Source: CAKSHC01 sp045631845
GTDB lineage: Bacteria > Bacillota > Clostridia > Oscillospirales > UMGS1783
Assembly: GCA_045631845.1 (NCBI GenBank)
Contig: JAZQVM010000041.1
Coordinates: forward strand, 1 to 6,674
Length of the DNA stretch: 6,674 bases
Direction of reading: 5' to 3'
The position numbers were made by a program, and so were the translations under genes. Of the stretch, positions 1 through 6,563 are shown one piece after another. Under the pieces are notes generated by a model, which saw only the letters and a list, made by a program, of their open reading frames with translations, did no database searches and was not told the origin of the DNA. The stretch's first letter is position 1, and the number at the start of each line of letters is the position of its first letter.

Positions 1-751
1 GGGTGTAGATCTCGTAGGTGCGGATCAGGTCCTCGTAATGGTAGTTGGGCTGATTCTGACCCCGTTTGTTGACGTAGCCGCGCAGAATGGCGTGGGTGTA
101 GGTGTTGCCGGTGCTTTCTACCTCCCAGCCACGGTAAATAAAGGTGTGAGGCCGCTGGGCGGCGGTAATGGAATTGATCATGACCGACAGATCACCGCCC
201 GTGGGGTTCTTGATGCCGACGGGGATGTTGATGCCCGATGCCGTCAAGCGGTGATGCTGGTCCTCGCCCGAACGGGCGCCCACGGCCACGTAGCCAAGCA
301 GGTCGGACAGATAACGGTGATTTTCGGGATAGAGCATCTCATCAGCGCAGGCAAAGCCGGTTTCCGAAAGGGCACGCATATGGAACTGGCGAACGGCCAA
401 AATGCCCTTGAACAGATCGGGCTTGCCAGACGGATCGGGCTGAAGCAGCAGGCCCATATATCCCTCGCCCGTGGTACGGGGCTTTCCTGTGTAAATGCGG
501 GGAACGATAACAATCTTGTCCTTTACCTTCTCCTGCACCTCACGCAGACGGGAGATGTACTCCATCACCGAGTCCTCCCGATCGGCCGAGCAAGGGCCGA
601 TGATGAGCAGGAACTTATCTGAGGTCGAGTCGATGATCGACTTAATGTCGGCATCCCGCTGCGCCTTGACCTTGGCCATAGCTTCGGTCAGAGGGAATTG
701 GGTTTTTACTTCGAGAGGAATGGGGAGTTTGCGCTTAAAGTTCATATTCAT
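1..751 (-). CDS. aroG: 3-deoxy-7-phosphoheptulonate (DAHP) synthase, class I AroF/G/H type; C-terminus cut off by window edge
   Basis: This enzyme condenses phosphoenolpyruvate with erythrose 4-phosphate, the first committed step of the shikimate pathway, in the cytoplasm. The window holds 250 residues of a family usually near 340-350. Visible active-site motifs in order are IGPCS at 51-55 (Cys54 matches the metal-binding Cys61 of E. coli AroG), PRIY..KPRTT at 84-94 (Arg85, Lys90, Arg92), GAR at 158-160, PVGIKN at 177-182 (Lys181 matches Lys186) and ILRG at 222-225. The later metal ligands (His268, Glu302, Asp326 of AroG) lie beyond the left edge. The first of two close ATGs is chosen because an AAAGGAG site lies 10 nt before it. 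The gene follows tyrA after 17 nt and is the promoter-distal gene seen here. Several positions of the AroG phenylalanine site are changed (see findings). The family is clear; assignment to F, G or H by inhibitor is not possible. Confidence 0.95.
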   Translation of the reverse strand, partial: MNMNFKRKLPIPLEVKTQFPLTEAMAKVKAQRDADIKSIIDSTSDKFLLIIGPCSADREDSVMEYISRLREVQEKVKDKIVIVPRIYTGKPRTTGEGYMGLLLQPDPSGKPDLFKGILAVRQFHMRALSETGFACADEMLYPENHRYLSDLLGYVAVGARSGEDQHHRLTASGINIPVGIKNPTGGDLSVMINSITAAQRPHTFIYRGWEVESTGNTYTHAILRGYVNKRGQNQPNYHYEDLIRTYEIYT

Positions 752-761
752 GAGATGGGGT

Positions 762-768
762 CTCCTTT
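762..768 (-). promoter_or_regulatory. Ribosome binding site of the DAHP synthase gene
   Basis: The minus strand reads AAAGGAG here, directly after the tyrA stop codon and 10 nt before the ATG at 751. It favours that ATG over the second in-frame ATG at 745, which would be 16 nt away. It is among the strongest sites in the window, so this gene need not depend only on ribosomes arriving from tyrA. Confidence 0.8.
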
Positions 769-1629
769 TTACTTCTTGTCAAATAAGGCTCGGCGGGCGG
801 TGGATTTTCTCATCATCTGCCGCATGGTGTCCCGATCGCCGTCGGATAAGGAGCGGCGCAGGCGGGCAAATTCATCCAAAAACCGATCCATTTGTGCCAA
901 AAGCGGCTCTTTATTCATCAAAAACAGTTCGCTCCACATCTCGTCATTGATGCGGGCAATGCGGGTCAGGTCACGGAAAGAGTCGCCGGTATAGTCCTGC
1001 AACTTCTCCTCATCGTCATAGCAGGTCATGAGGGATACGGCAATGCAGTGGGTCAACTGCGATACAAAGCCGATCATCTCATCGTGCTTCTCGGGCGAGA
1101 GGACGCAGACCTTGCCAAAGCCGAGCAGTTTTCCGATCTCCAAGCAGTCTTGGATGGCGGTCGGTGTGTTCTTCTCGGTGGGGGTGACGATGTAGTTGGC
1201 GCCGTAGAAGATGCGCTCATCGCTGTTCTCCACGCCGTAAACCTCTTTACCGGCCATGGGGTGGGCGGCGATAAATTCCACATCTTCCCGCAGGATATTT
1301 TGTATGTCATAGACAACCGAGGTTTTAACACCCGTAACGTCGGTGAGCAAGGCGCCTGCCTTGAAATACTGCTGATTGTCCTTGATCCACTCGATAAAGA
1401 CCTTGGGGTAGAGAGAAAAGATGATCAGTTCGGCCTCGCTAATTAAGGTCGGATCGGGCGTGGCAGAACCTTTGGCGATGATCCCCTCACGCAGAGCATA
1501 GTCGATGGAAGATTGCGAACGGGTAATGGCCGATACCTCAAACCCGAGCTTGGTAAAAGCGCGGGCGTAACTGCCGCCGATAAGACCTAAACCGACGATC
1601 AGGATTTTTTTATTGGTGTTAAGCATCAT
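769..1629 (-). CDS. tyrA: Prephenate dehydrogenase (no ACT domain)
   Basis: It oxidatively decarboxylates prephenate to 4-hydroxyphenylpyruvate, the precursor of tyrosine. The 286-residue protein opens with a Rossmann dinucleotide-binding motif, VGLGLIGGS at 12-20. It also has HPMAG at 123-127 (His123 matches catalytic His147 of Aquifex aeolicus TyrA), SQLTH at 190-194 (Ser190 and His194 match Ser213 and His217), DLTRIA at 220-225 (Arg223 matches Arg250) and Trp232 (matches Trp259). The usual GSVK is replaced by TGVK at 99-102. The C-terminus ends soon after the helical dimerisation region, so the ACT domain of the roughly 370-residue Bacillus enzyme is missing. The start overlaps the end of aroA by 11 nt and has a GAGG site 9 nt upstream. 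The longer reading frame to 1833 lies inside aroA and has no family resemblance. Prephenate specificity (over arogenate) and NAD use are inferred from the family. Confidence 0.93.
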   Translation of the reverse strand: MMLNTNKKILIVGLGLIGGSYARAFTKLGFEVSAITRSQSSIDYALREGIIAKGSATPDPTLISEAELIIFSLYPKVFIEWIKDNQQYFKAGALLTDVTGVKTSVVYDIQNILREDVEFIAAHPMAGKEVYGVENSDERIFYGANYIVTPTEKNTPTAIQDCLEIGKLLGFGKVCVLSPEKHDEMIGFVSQLTHCIAVSLMTCYDDEEKLQDYTGDSFRDLTRIARINDEMWSELFLMNKEPLLAQMDRFLDEFARLRRSLSDGDRDTMRQMMRKSTARRALFDKK

Positions 1630-2833
1630 GGTACTGTACCTCATATCCGAGTGATGAAAGCCGCTCAAAAAAGTCGGGCATACTCTTGGCGGCGGCTTGC
1701 GCCCCGTCGATCGTTCCGCCAAAGCGGGTGGCCAGTACGGCCAAGGACATGACGATACGGTGATCGTTATGCCCGCAGAGAATTTTGGTGGGGGCGTGCA
1801 GGTCGTGGGGATAAACCACCACGCTGTCCTCATGCACCGTTACCGCCACGCCGAACTTAGAAAGTTCCTGCGCCATGGCCGCCGCCCGATCGCTCTCCTT
1901 GAGTTTGAGCCGACGCGTCCCCGTAAAGACCCCGCCGCCGAACACGGCCGACAGGGCAAAGAGAATGGGTCCCAGATCGGGACAATCGGCAATGTTGATG
2001 GTGGGTGTGCCACGTCCCAGCAGGGCAAAGTATTTCTCATAAATCTTGTCGCCCTGTAAGCTGTCGGGATTAAGCCCCGTCAGGGTAATCTCCCCGCCCA
2101 AACGGTTGAGGGCGGCAAAGAAGGCGGCACCCGAATAGTCCCCCTCGACGGTCGTATGTATCGGTTGATAGTCCTGCCCGCCTGGAATATAAAGGGTGCG
2201 TTCGTCCACCCAAGAAATGCGAATGCCGCAGGCGGCGAGGGCCTGAATGGTCAGATTGATATAGGAGCAGGACTCGATGGGCGGGATCAGCGAAATGGTG
2301 CTGTCCCCCTCCAGCAGAGGCAGGGCAAAAAGGAGTCCCGTGATAAACTGGCTGGAAATGTTGCCCTTAATCTTGTATTGGCCGCTTTGCAGTTTGCCGC
2401 ATAGATGCAGGCAATCGTCTTTGCGCTCAAAGCGGATGCCCTGCTTTTTGCAAATGTCCTCGTAAATACCTAAGGGGCGGGAAAAGAGCTTCTCTGAACC
2501 CGTCAAGGTGACAGGAGTATTGGATAATAAGCAAAGCGGAATGAAAAATCGCAGGGTACTGCCGCTTTCCCGACAGGGCAAAAGGGCGTTCTCGGGCAGA
2601 GAAAAGGGGTTGAGTTGGGTGAGTGTGACCGTTTGCTCATGGCGTGTCACAGTAGCCCCTAATGCAGACAGGCAATCGAGGGTCGCCAGCATATCCTCGC
2701 TGTGGGAAATGCCCTCGATCACGCTCTCTCCCGCCGATAGTGCCCCGCCGATGAGCAGGCGGTGCGCCACGCTTTTGGAAGGCGGGGCTTGCATCACGCC
2801 ACGGCCGCGTGAGGGACGGATATTAACCTGCAT
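1619..2833 (-). CDS. aroA: 3-phosphoshikimate 1-carboxyvinyltransferase (EPSP synthase)
   Basis: It transfers the enolpyruvyl group of PEP to shikimate 3-phosphate, giving EPSP, the sixth step of the pathway. The 404-residue protein carries the family landmarks: PPSKSVAHR at 17-25, the PEP loop ESGSTLRF at 89-96, an SSQF motif, PD ending at Asp286 (Asp313 of E. coli), KESDR at 312-316 (Lys340, Glu341, Arg344), NDHR at 356-359 (Arg386) and AKSMPD at 382-387 (Lys383 matches Lys411). All expected catalytic residues are present. It is about 23 residues shorter than the E. coli enzyme, mostly in one segment before Asp286. The start is set by TTGGAGG 6 nt upstream and by the fit of the N-terminus to the family; the frame remains open to 2887 but that part lies inside aroQ. 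It overlaps aroQ and tyrA by 11 nt each, suggesting coupled translation. Confidence 0.96.
   Translation of the reverse strand: MQVNIRPSRGRGVMQAPPSKSVAHRLLIGGALSAGESVIEGISHSEDMLATLDCLSALGATVTRHEQTVTLTQLNPFSLPENALLPCRESGSTLRFFIPLCLLSNTPVTLTGSEKLFSRPLGIYEDICKKQGIRFERKDDCLHLCGKLQSGQYKIKGNISSQFITGLLFALPLLEGDSTISLIPPIESCSYINLTIQALAACGIRISWVDERTLYIPGGQDYQPIHTTVEGDYSGAAFFAALNRLGGEITLTGLNPDSLQGDKIYEKYFALLGRGTPTINIADCPDLGPILFALSAVFGGGVFTGTRRLKLKESDRAAAMAQELSKFGVAVTVHEDSVVVYPHDLHAPTKILCGHNDHRIVMSLAVLATRFGGTIDGAQAAAKSMPDFFERLSSLGYEVQYHDA
1639..1642 (-). promoter_or_regulatory. Ribosome binding site of tyrA, inside aroA
   Basis: GAGG on the minus strand lies 9 nt before the ATG at 1629 and 12 nt before a second adjacent ATG at 1626. 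The spacing favours the first ATG. The site is within the last codons of aroA, which fits translational coupling. Confidence 0.6.
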
Positions 2834-3251
2834 AATGCGCCTCCAATAGATCAATGGCCTCACAATAGCCATCGGTGCCGTGCCCAATGATATGCCCGAT
2901 ACAGGCAGAGCGGATATAACTGATCTGGCGGAAATCCTCCCGCAAGCTCACATCCGAGATATGTACTTCCACCGCCGCCTTGCCCACCGCCTTAAGCGCG
3001 TCGAGCAAGGCGATGGAGGTGTGAGTATAAGCACCGGGGTTAATAATAATGCCGTCATACACTCGATAGGTGGACTGGATGGCATCCACTAAATCGCCCT
3101 CGTGGTTGGATTGGTAAAAATCGACGGTATGCGCCTTGGCGTAGGTGCGGATCTTGTCGCACAGGCTGTCATAGGTTTCTTTGCCGTAAATGTCCGGCTC
3201 GCGTAATCCCAATAAATTGAGGTTCGGGCCGTTGATAACTAAAATTTTCAT
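2823..3251 (-). CDS. aroQ: Type II 3-dehydroquinate dehydratase
   Basis: It dehydrates 3-dehydroquinate to 3-dehydroshikimate, the third step, by the type II (trans-elimination) mechanism, normally as a dodecamer of small flavodoxin-like subunits. At 142 residues it has the usual family length. It begins with the signature NGPNLNLLG at 7-15, followed by REPDIYG at 17-23, whose Arg17 and Tyr22 match catalytic Arg19 and Tyr24 of the Mycobacterium tuberculosis enzyme. Further motifs are SNHEG at 48-52, INPGAYTHTS at 70-79, VEVHISD at 94-100 (His97 matches His101) and Arg108 in REDFR. The start codon overlaps the stop of the aroE-aroK fusion in an ATGA, with GAGG 7 nt upstream. It overlaps aroA by 11 nt. 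It sits between the enzymes for the steps on either side of it, as expected for a pathway operon. Confidence 0.97.
   Translation of the reverse strand: MKILVINGPNLNLLGLREPDIYGKETYDSLCDKIRTYAKAHTVDFYQSNHEGDLVDAIQSTYRVYDGIIINPGAYTHTSIALLDALKAVGKAAVEVHISDVSLREDFRQISYIRSACIGHIIGHGTDGYCEAIDLLEAHYAG
2840..2846 (-). promoter_or_regulatory. Ribosome binding site of aroA, inside aroQ
   Basis: TTGGAGG on the minus strand lies 6 nt before the ATG at 2833. It decides the aroA start against the upstream in-frame ATGs at 2887 and 2872, and lies in the last codons of aroQ. Confidence 0.75.
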
Positions 3252-4474
3252 AGGTAATCCTCGATGATTTGTGCCGCCACCTGTTCGATATCGGCATCGG
3301 CAGGGATATGGCGGTCACAGGTTTTTAGATAGAGCGGATAGCGCTCACGGTAGCGGGTTTGCATGGCCTCGATAGACGAGGCGGTAGGCCGATCGGATGT
3401 GGGCATTAACTTTTCCAGTGAACGGTCTAAGAAATAAATACGGCCGTTCTTTTTCAGATAGCGAATGTTCTCGGCGTTGAGAATCGCGCCGCCGCCGGTG
3501 GCAATCACGCAGCCGTTACGCCCCGCCAGATCGTGAATGGTCTGCGCTTCATAGCGGCGAAAAGCGGCCTCGCCCTCGCTTTCAAAAATGTCGGGAATGG
3601 AGCGGCCGACCGTTTTGACCAGTTCCTCGTCGGCATCGATAAAGGGACGGTTCAATTTCTCGGCTACGGCACGGCCAACGGTGGTTTTCCCGCTGGCGGG
3701 CATGCCGATCAGTACAATGTTGGTTTTGATATTCTCCACCTGCCGCACAATCTGTTGTGCGCGGGAAGTATCAATCGTCTTGTCAAAGAAATGCTCGACG
3801 GCACGGATGGCTTGGGTAGCCAGCATCAGCATCCCGCCGCAATGGGGAATCCCCAAACTCTCCGCCTTTTGCAAAAGATCGGTGCGCAGAGGATTGTATA
3901 CCACATCAATTACCGCCTGCAGGTTTGGGAAATCGGCCGGATCGGCGGCCATGCCGTCGATATGCGGATACATGCCGCAGGGGGTGGTGTTGATCAGTAT
4001 TTCGGCATCAAACGGCAGGGCATCGTAGCTGATGACCCCTTCACGAGGGGTGCGCCCCGCAATCACGATCTCGGCCGCTTCCATGGCGCGCAAAACGGCC
4101 GCCGCCGTCTTGCAGGTGCCGCCCGTGCCTAAAATGAGCGCCTTTTTGCCCTTAGGGTCAACCCCCGTATGTTCAATTAAAGATTGCAACCCCGCAAAAT
4201 CGGTGTTGTACCCGTACAGTTTGCCGCCTTTGTTGACAATGGTGTTAACCGCACCAATCGCTTTTGACGCCTCGTCAATCTTGTCACAGAAAGGAATGAC
4301 CGTTTCTTTGTATGGAATGGTCACATTAATGGCCTTAAAATCTCGTTTTTCTAAAAAGGAAGCCACGGCATTGGGCGCAAGTTCCTTGAGCTGATAGGCA
4401 TAATCCCCAATGCAAGCATGGATTTCGGGGGAGAAACTGTGTCCGAGTTTTTCTCCGATGAGTCCGTAGGTCAT
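3248..4474 (-). CDS. aroEK: Bifunctional shikimate dehydrogenase / shikimate kinase (AroE-AroK fusion)
   Basis: One uninterrupted 408-residue frame encodes two consecutive pathway enzymes. Residues 1 to about 235 are shikimate dehydrogenase, which reduces 3-dehydroshikimate with NADPH. It shows GEKLGHSFSP at 7-16, NVTIPYK at 50-56 (Lys56, the catalytic lysine), NTDF at 90-93 (Asp92), the nucleotide-binding GTGGT at 116-120 and NTTPCGM at 162-168. Residues from about 250 are shikimate kinase, with P-loop GMPASGKTT at 257-265, substrate residues Asp282, Arg306 and GGG 327-329, the lid motif DRP at 361-363 and RYPLY at 378-382. The start overlaps the aroC stop in an ATGA. Its only SD-like sequence, GGTGA, is just 4 nt away, so translation probably depends on coupling to aroC. 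Upstream in-frame codons to 4543 do not look like AroE. Both halves keep their key residues, so both are expected to be active. Confidence 0.95.
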   Translation of the reverse strand: MTYGLIGEKLGHSFSPEIHACIGDYAYQLKELAPNAVASFLEKRDFKAINVTIPYKETVIPFCDKIDEASKAIGAVNTIVNKGGKLYGYNTDFAGLQSLIEHTGVDPKGKKALILGTGGTCKTAAAVLRAMEAAEIVIAGRTPREGVISYDALPFDAEILINTTPCGMYPHIDGMAADPADFPNLQAVIDVVYNPLRTDLLQKAESLGIPHCGGMLMLATQAIRAVEHFFDKTIDTSRAQQIVRQVENIKTNIVLIGMPASGKTTVGRAVAEKLNRPFIDADEELVKTVGRSIPDIFESEGEAAFRRYEAQTIHDLAGRNGCVIATGGGAILNAENIRYLKKNGRIYFLDRSLEKLMPTSDRPTASSIEAMQTRYRERYPLYLKTCDRHIPADADIEQVAAQIIEDYL

Positions 4475-5565
4475 GGAGTCACCAACCAATCGGTGCCAAA
4501 CCGTGCGGCCAGCATATCGCAAAGGGTGATGGCGGTGGCGCACTCGACCACCACACGGGCACGGTGGACAATGGCAGGGTCATGCCGTCCCGTTACCGTC
4601 AGCGTCTTTTCGGTATGGGTCTTAAAATCAACCGTCTGTTGCTCCTTGGCAATGGACGGCGTAGGTTTGATCGCACAGGAAAACCGCAGGGGACTGCCGT
4701 CGGTAATGCCGCCGCAAACACCGCCCATGTGATTGGTCAGCGGGGCAATGCCCGCCTCGGTAACGCCTAAAGCATCGTTGGTCTGCGAGCCTTTTTTGCC
4801 GCTCAGCGCAAACCCGTCGCCAAAGGACACCCCCTTAACGGCAGGGATGGAAAAGAGCATGTGGGCCAGTTGGCTCTCTACGCTGTCAAAAAAAGGCTCT
4901 CCCACGCCGCGGGGCAATCCGACAACAACCGTTTCCAATACGCCGCCAACGCTGTCACCCTCATTTTTTGCCTTTATAATGGCATCCTGCATCTGCTTGG
5001 CTGCCGCATCGTCCAGCACGGCAAAGTCCAGCCCGTCCAGTTTGGCTATGTCCGAGGGTAAATCGGCAAAATCACGGTCATAAATTCCCGCACAGGCGAC
5101 AATATGGGCGGCAATCCGAATGCCCTTTTTGGCCAAGGCGGCACGGCAGAGCGCGCCCGCCACCGTCAAAGCGGCGGTAATGCGCCCCGAAAAGTGTCCG
5201 CCGCCCCGATAGTCCTGAAAGCCGTGGTACTTGCACTCGGCCGTCCAATCGGCATGACCGGGACGGGCGGTGGTAGCCATAGCCCCGTAGTCGCGGGAGC
5301 GTGTATCTTGATTGCGAATCACAAAGGTAATGGGCGTGCCTGTCGTATAGCCGTTAAAGACCCCCGAAAGAATCTCATAGTCATCGGCTTCCTGTCGGGC
5401 GGTGGAAATGGCGCCGTGAGGCCGACGGCGGGAAAGCGCCGCACGCAGATCTTCATCCGACACCGCAATGCCGGGTGCCAGTCCCGCCAGCACGGCGGTC
5501 AGGGCAGGACCGTGGCTTTCGCCCGCAATCGTAAGGGTCACGCTTTGTCCGTAGGTGGCTTTCAT
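4471..5565 (-). CDS. aroC: Chorismate synthase
   Basis: It eliminates phosphate from EPSP to give chorismate, the last shared step, using reduced FMN as cofactor in a homotetramer. The 364-residue protein has the normal family length. Signatures run the full length: GESHG at 15-19 with catalytic His18, RRRPHG, RPGHAD, YRGGGHFSGR, EGDSVGG, then NHMGGVCGGITDG with the following PLRF and KPTPSI, and near the end GRHDP followed by RARVVVE. Nothing suggests loss of function. The start is fixed by AAAGGAG 8 nt upstream and by the normal family N-terminus (MKATYGQ). It overlaps aroB and the aroE-aroK gene by an ATGA at each end. A separate flavin reductase is not seen in the window; monofunctional bacterial enzymes take reduced flavin from elsewhere. 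Confidence 0.97.
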   Translation of the reverse strand: MKATYGQSVTLTIAGESHGPALTAVLAGLAPGIAVSDEDLRAALSRRRPHGAISTARQEADDYEILSGVFNGYTTGTPITFVIRNQDTRSRDYGAMATTARPGHADWTAECKYHGFQDYRGGGHFSGRITAALTVAGALCRAALAKKGIRIAAHIVACAGIYDRDFADLPSDIAKLDGLDFAVLDDAAAKQMQDAIIKAKNEGDSVGGVLETVVVGLPRGVGEPFFDSVESQLAHMLFSIPAVKGVSFGDGFALSGKKGSQTNDALGVTEAGIAPLTNHMGGVCGGITDGSPLRFSCAIKPTPSIAKEQQTVDFKTHTEKTLTVTGRHDPAIVHRARVVVECATAITLCDMLAARFGTDWLVTP

Positions 5566-6557
5566 GCGAAATACTCCTTTAGGTACTGTTGTAGTTTGTC
5601 CATACTCCAGGACTCGAAGGAAAAATCTCCGATGGCCGACACCGTCACCACCGATACCCCCGTTGCATGCGCCTTTTTATCGTGCTCGGCGGCGGCAAAG
5701 AGTTTGGACGGATCGCCCGTAAAACGGGTGGGCAGGTGATACTGCTCAAGGACGGCGGCTACACGGGAGCGAAGTTCGGGTGCGCACAGGGGTAACATTC
5801 CCATGGCCACACATTCGCCATGCAGGTACCCGCCTTGGCTTTCCATGGCGTGCCCGATGGTGTGCCCAAAATTGAGCACCTTGCGAAGCCCCGCTTCTTT
5901 TTCATCGGCTTCTACGACTTTGCGCTTGCACTGCAACGAGCGGTAGATAATCTCCTCAATGGACGGCTGCTCGGTTTCGAGAGCGGCAAAAAAGTCGGCA
6001 TCAAAGGTAATGGCCATCTTAATGACCTCGGCCATGCCCGATGCCACCTGACGGGCATCGAGGGTGGATAGTGTATCGGGGTCAATCAGTACGGCCGACG
6101 GCTGATAAAAAGCGCCTAAAATGTTTTTCAGTCCCTCAAAATTCACCGCTACCTTGCCCCCGATCGAAGAATCGACCTGCGAGAGCAGCGTAGTAGGAAT
6201 ATTGTAAAAATCGATGCCGCGCATAAACGATGCCGCCGCGAAGCCCGAAAGATCGCCCACGACACCGCCACCGACCGCTACCACGCAATCGGTACGCGTA
6301 AATCCTGCCTCCAGCATGATGCGACAGAGTCTTTCAAGCACGGGAAAGGTCTTGCTCCCCTCTCCCATCGGTACAGTAACAAGCGTTGCGTTCTTGCATT
6401 GTGCGGCTACCGTTTCTGCATACCGTGCAGGAACGCCCTCGTCGGTGACGACCAGTACACGGCGGTCAAGATCCAACAGCTCCCCCGCATGCTTCAGCGC
6501 TCCGCGCTCCAAAATAATATCATAGCCGTTTTGCGGCAGATCCAATCGTAAAATCAT
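5562..6557 (-). CDS. aroB: 3-dehydroquinate synthase
   Basis: It cyclises DAHP to 3-dehydroquinate, the second step, using NAD and a divalent metal. The 331-residue protein is somewhat shorter than the 362-residue E. coli enzyme but keeps the core motifs: GEGSKT at 65-70, GGGVVGDLSGF at 96-106, PTTLLSQVDSSIGGK at 121-135, KN at 144-145, GMAEVIK at 174-180, LNFGHTIGHA at 228-237 and HGE at 246-248. Glu177, His232 and His246 are the expected metal ligands. The ATG at 6557 follows the stop of the upstream gene by 6 nt, with AAAGGTG 9 nt before it lying across the end of that gene. The stop overlaps the aroC start in an ATGA. It is the first complete gene of the operon inside the window. Confidence 0.97.
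   Translation of the reverse strand: MILRLDLPQNGYDIILERGALKHAGELLDLDRRVLVVTDEGVPARYAETVAAQCKNATLVTVPMGEGSKTFPVLERLCRIMLEAGFTRTDCVVAVGGGVVGDLSGFAAASFMRGIDFYNIPTTLLSQVDSSIGGKVAVNFEGLKNILGAFYQPSAVLIDPDTLSTLDARQVASGMAEVIKMAITFDADFFAALETEQPSIEEIIYRSLQCKRKVVEADEKEAGLRKVLNFGHTIGHAMESQGGYLHGECVAMGMLPLCAPELRSRVAAVLEQYHLPTRFTGDPSKLFAAAEHDKKAHATGVSVVTVSAIGDFSFESWSMDKLQQYLKEYFA
5574..5580 (-). promoter_or_regulatory. Ribosome binding site of aroC, inside aroB
   Basis: AAAGGAG on the minus strand lies 8 nt before the aroC ATG at 5565, within the last codons of aroB. It is a near-ideal site and allows aroC to be initiated both by reinitiation at the ATGA and independently. Confidence 0.75.
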
Positions 6558-6563
6558 AACATT

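Noticed and set aside
38..622. Long open frames on the plus strand, such as 38-622, 892-1446, 3533-4132 and 5104-5739
   Set aside because: They lie opposite well-supported minus-strand genes, have low-complexity arginine-, glycine- or alanine-rich translations with no family motif, and arise from GC-leaning codon use in the real genes.
1630..1833. A 68-residue N-terminal extension of tyrA
   Set aside because: It is a proline- and tryptophan-rich out-of-frame reading of aroA; the Rossmann fold begins just after the ATG at 1629, which has its own ribosome binding site.
3719..3769. A hidden internal start for a free shikimate kinase in the linker of the fusion
   Set aside because: There is no ATG in the linker, and the GTG codons present (residues 243 and 246) lack a convincing ribosome binding site.
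4475..4543. A 23-residue N-terminal extension of the aroE-aroK gene
   Set aside because: It overlaps the aroC coding end, has no AroE resemblance, and the family N-terminus fits the ATG at 4474 in the ATGA junction.
361..6170. Apparent excess of CCGATC/GATCGG (about 14 sites by eye, roughly 3 expected by chance)
   Set aside because: The sites are all inside coding sequence and recur as Pro-Asp, Ser-Asp and Asp-Arg type codon pairs. They have no spacing pattern or flanking conservation, so codon preference is the simpler explanation; a genome-wide count would be needed to claim more.
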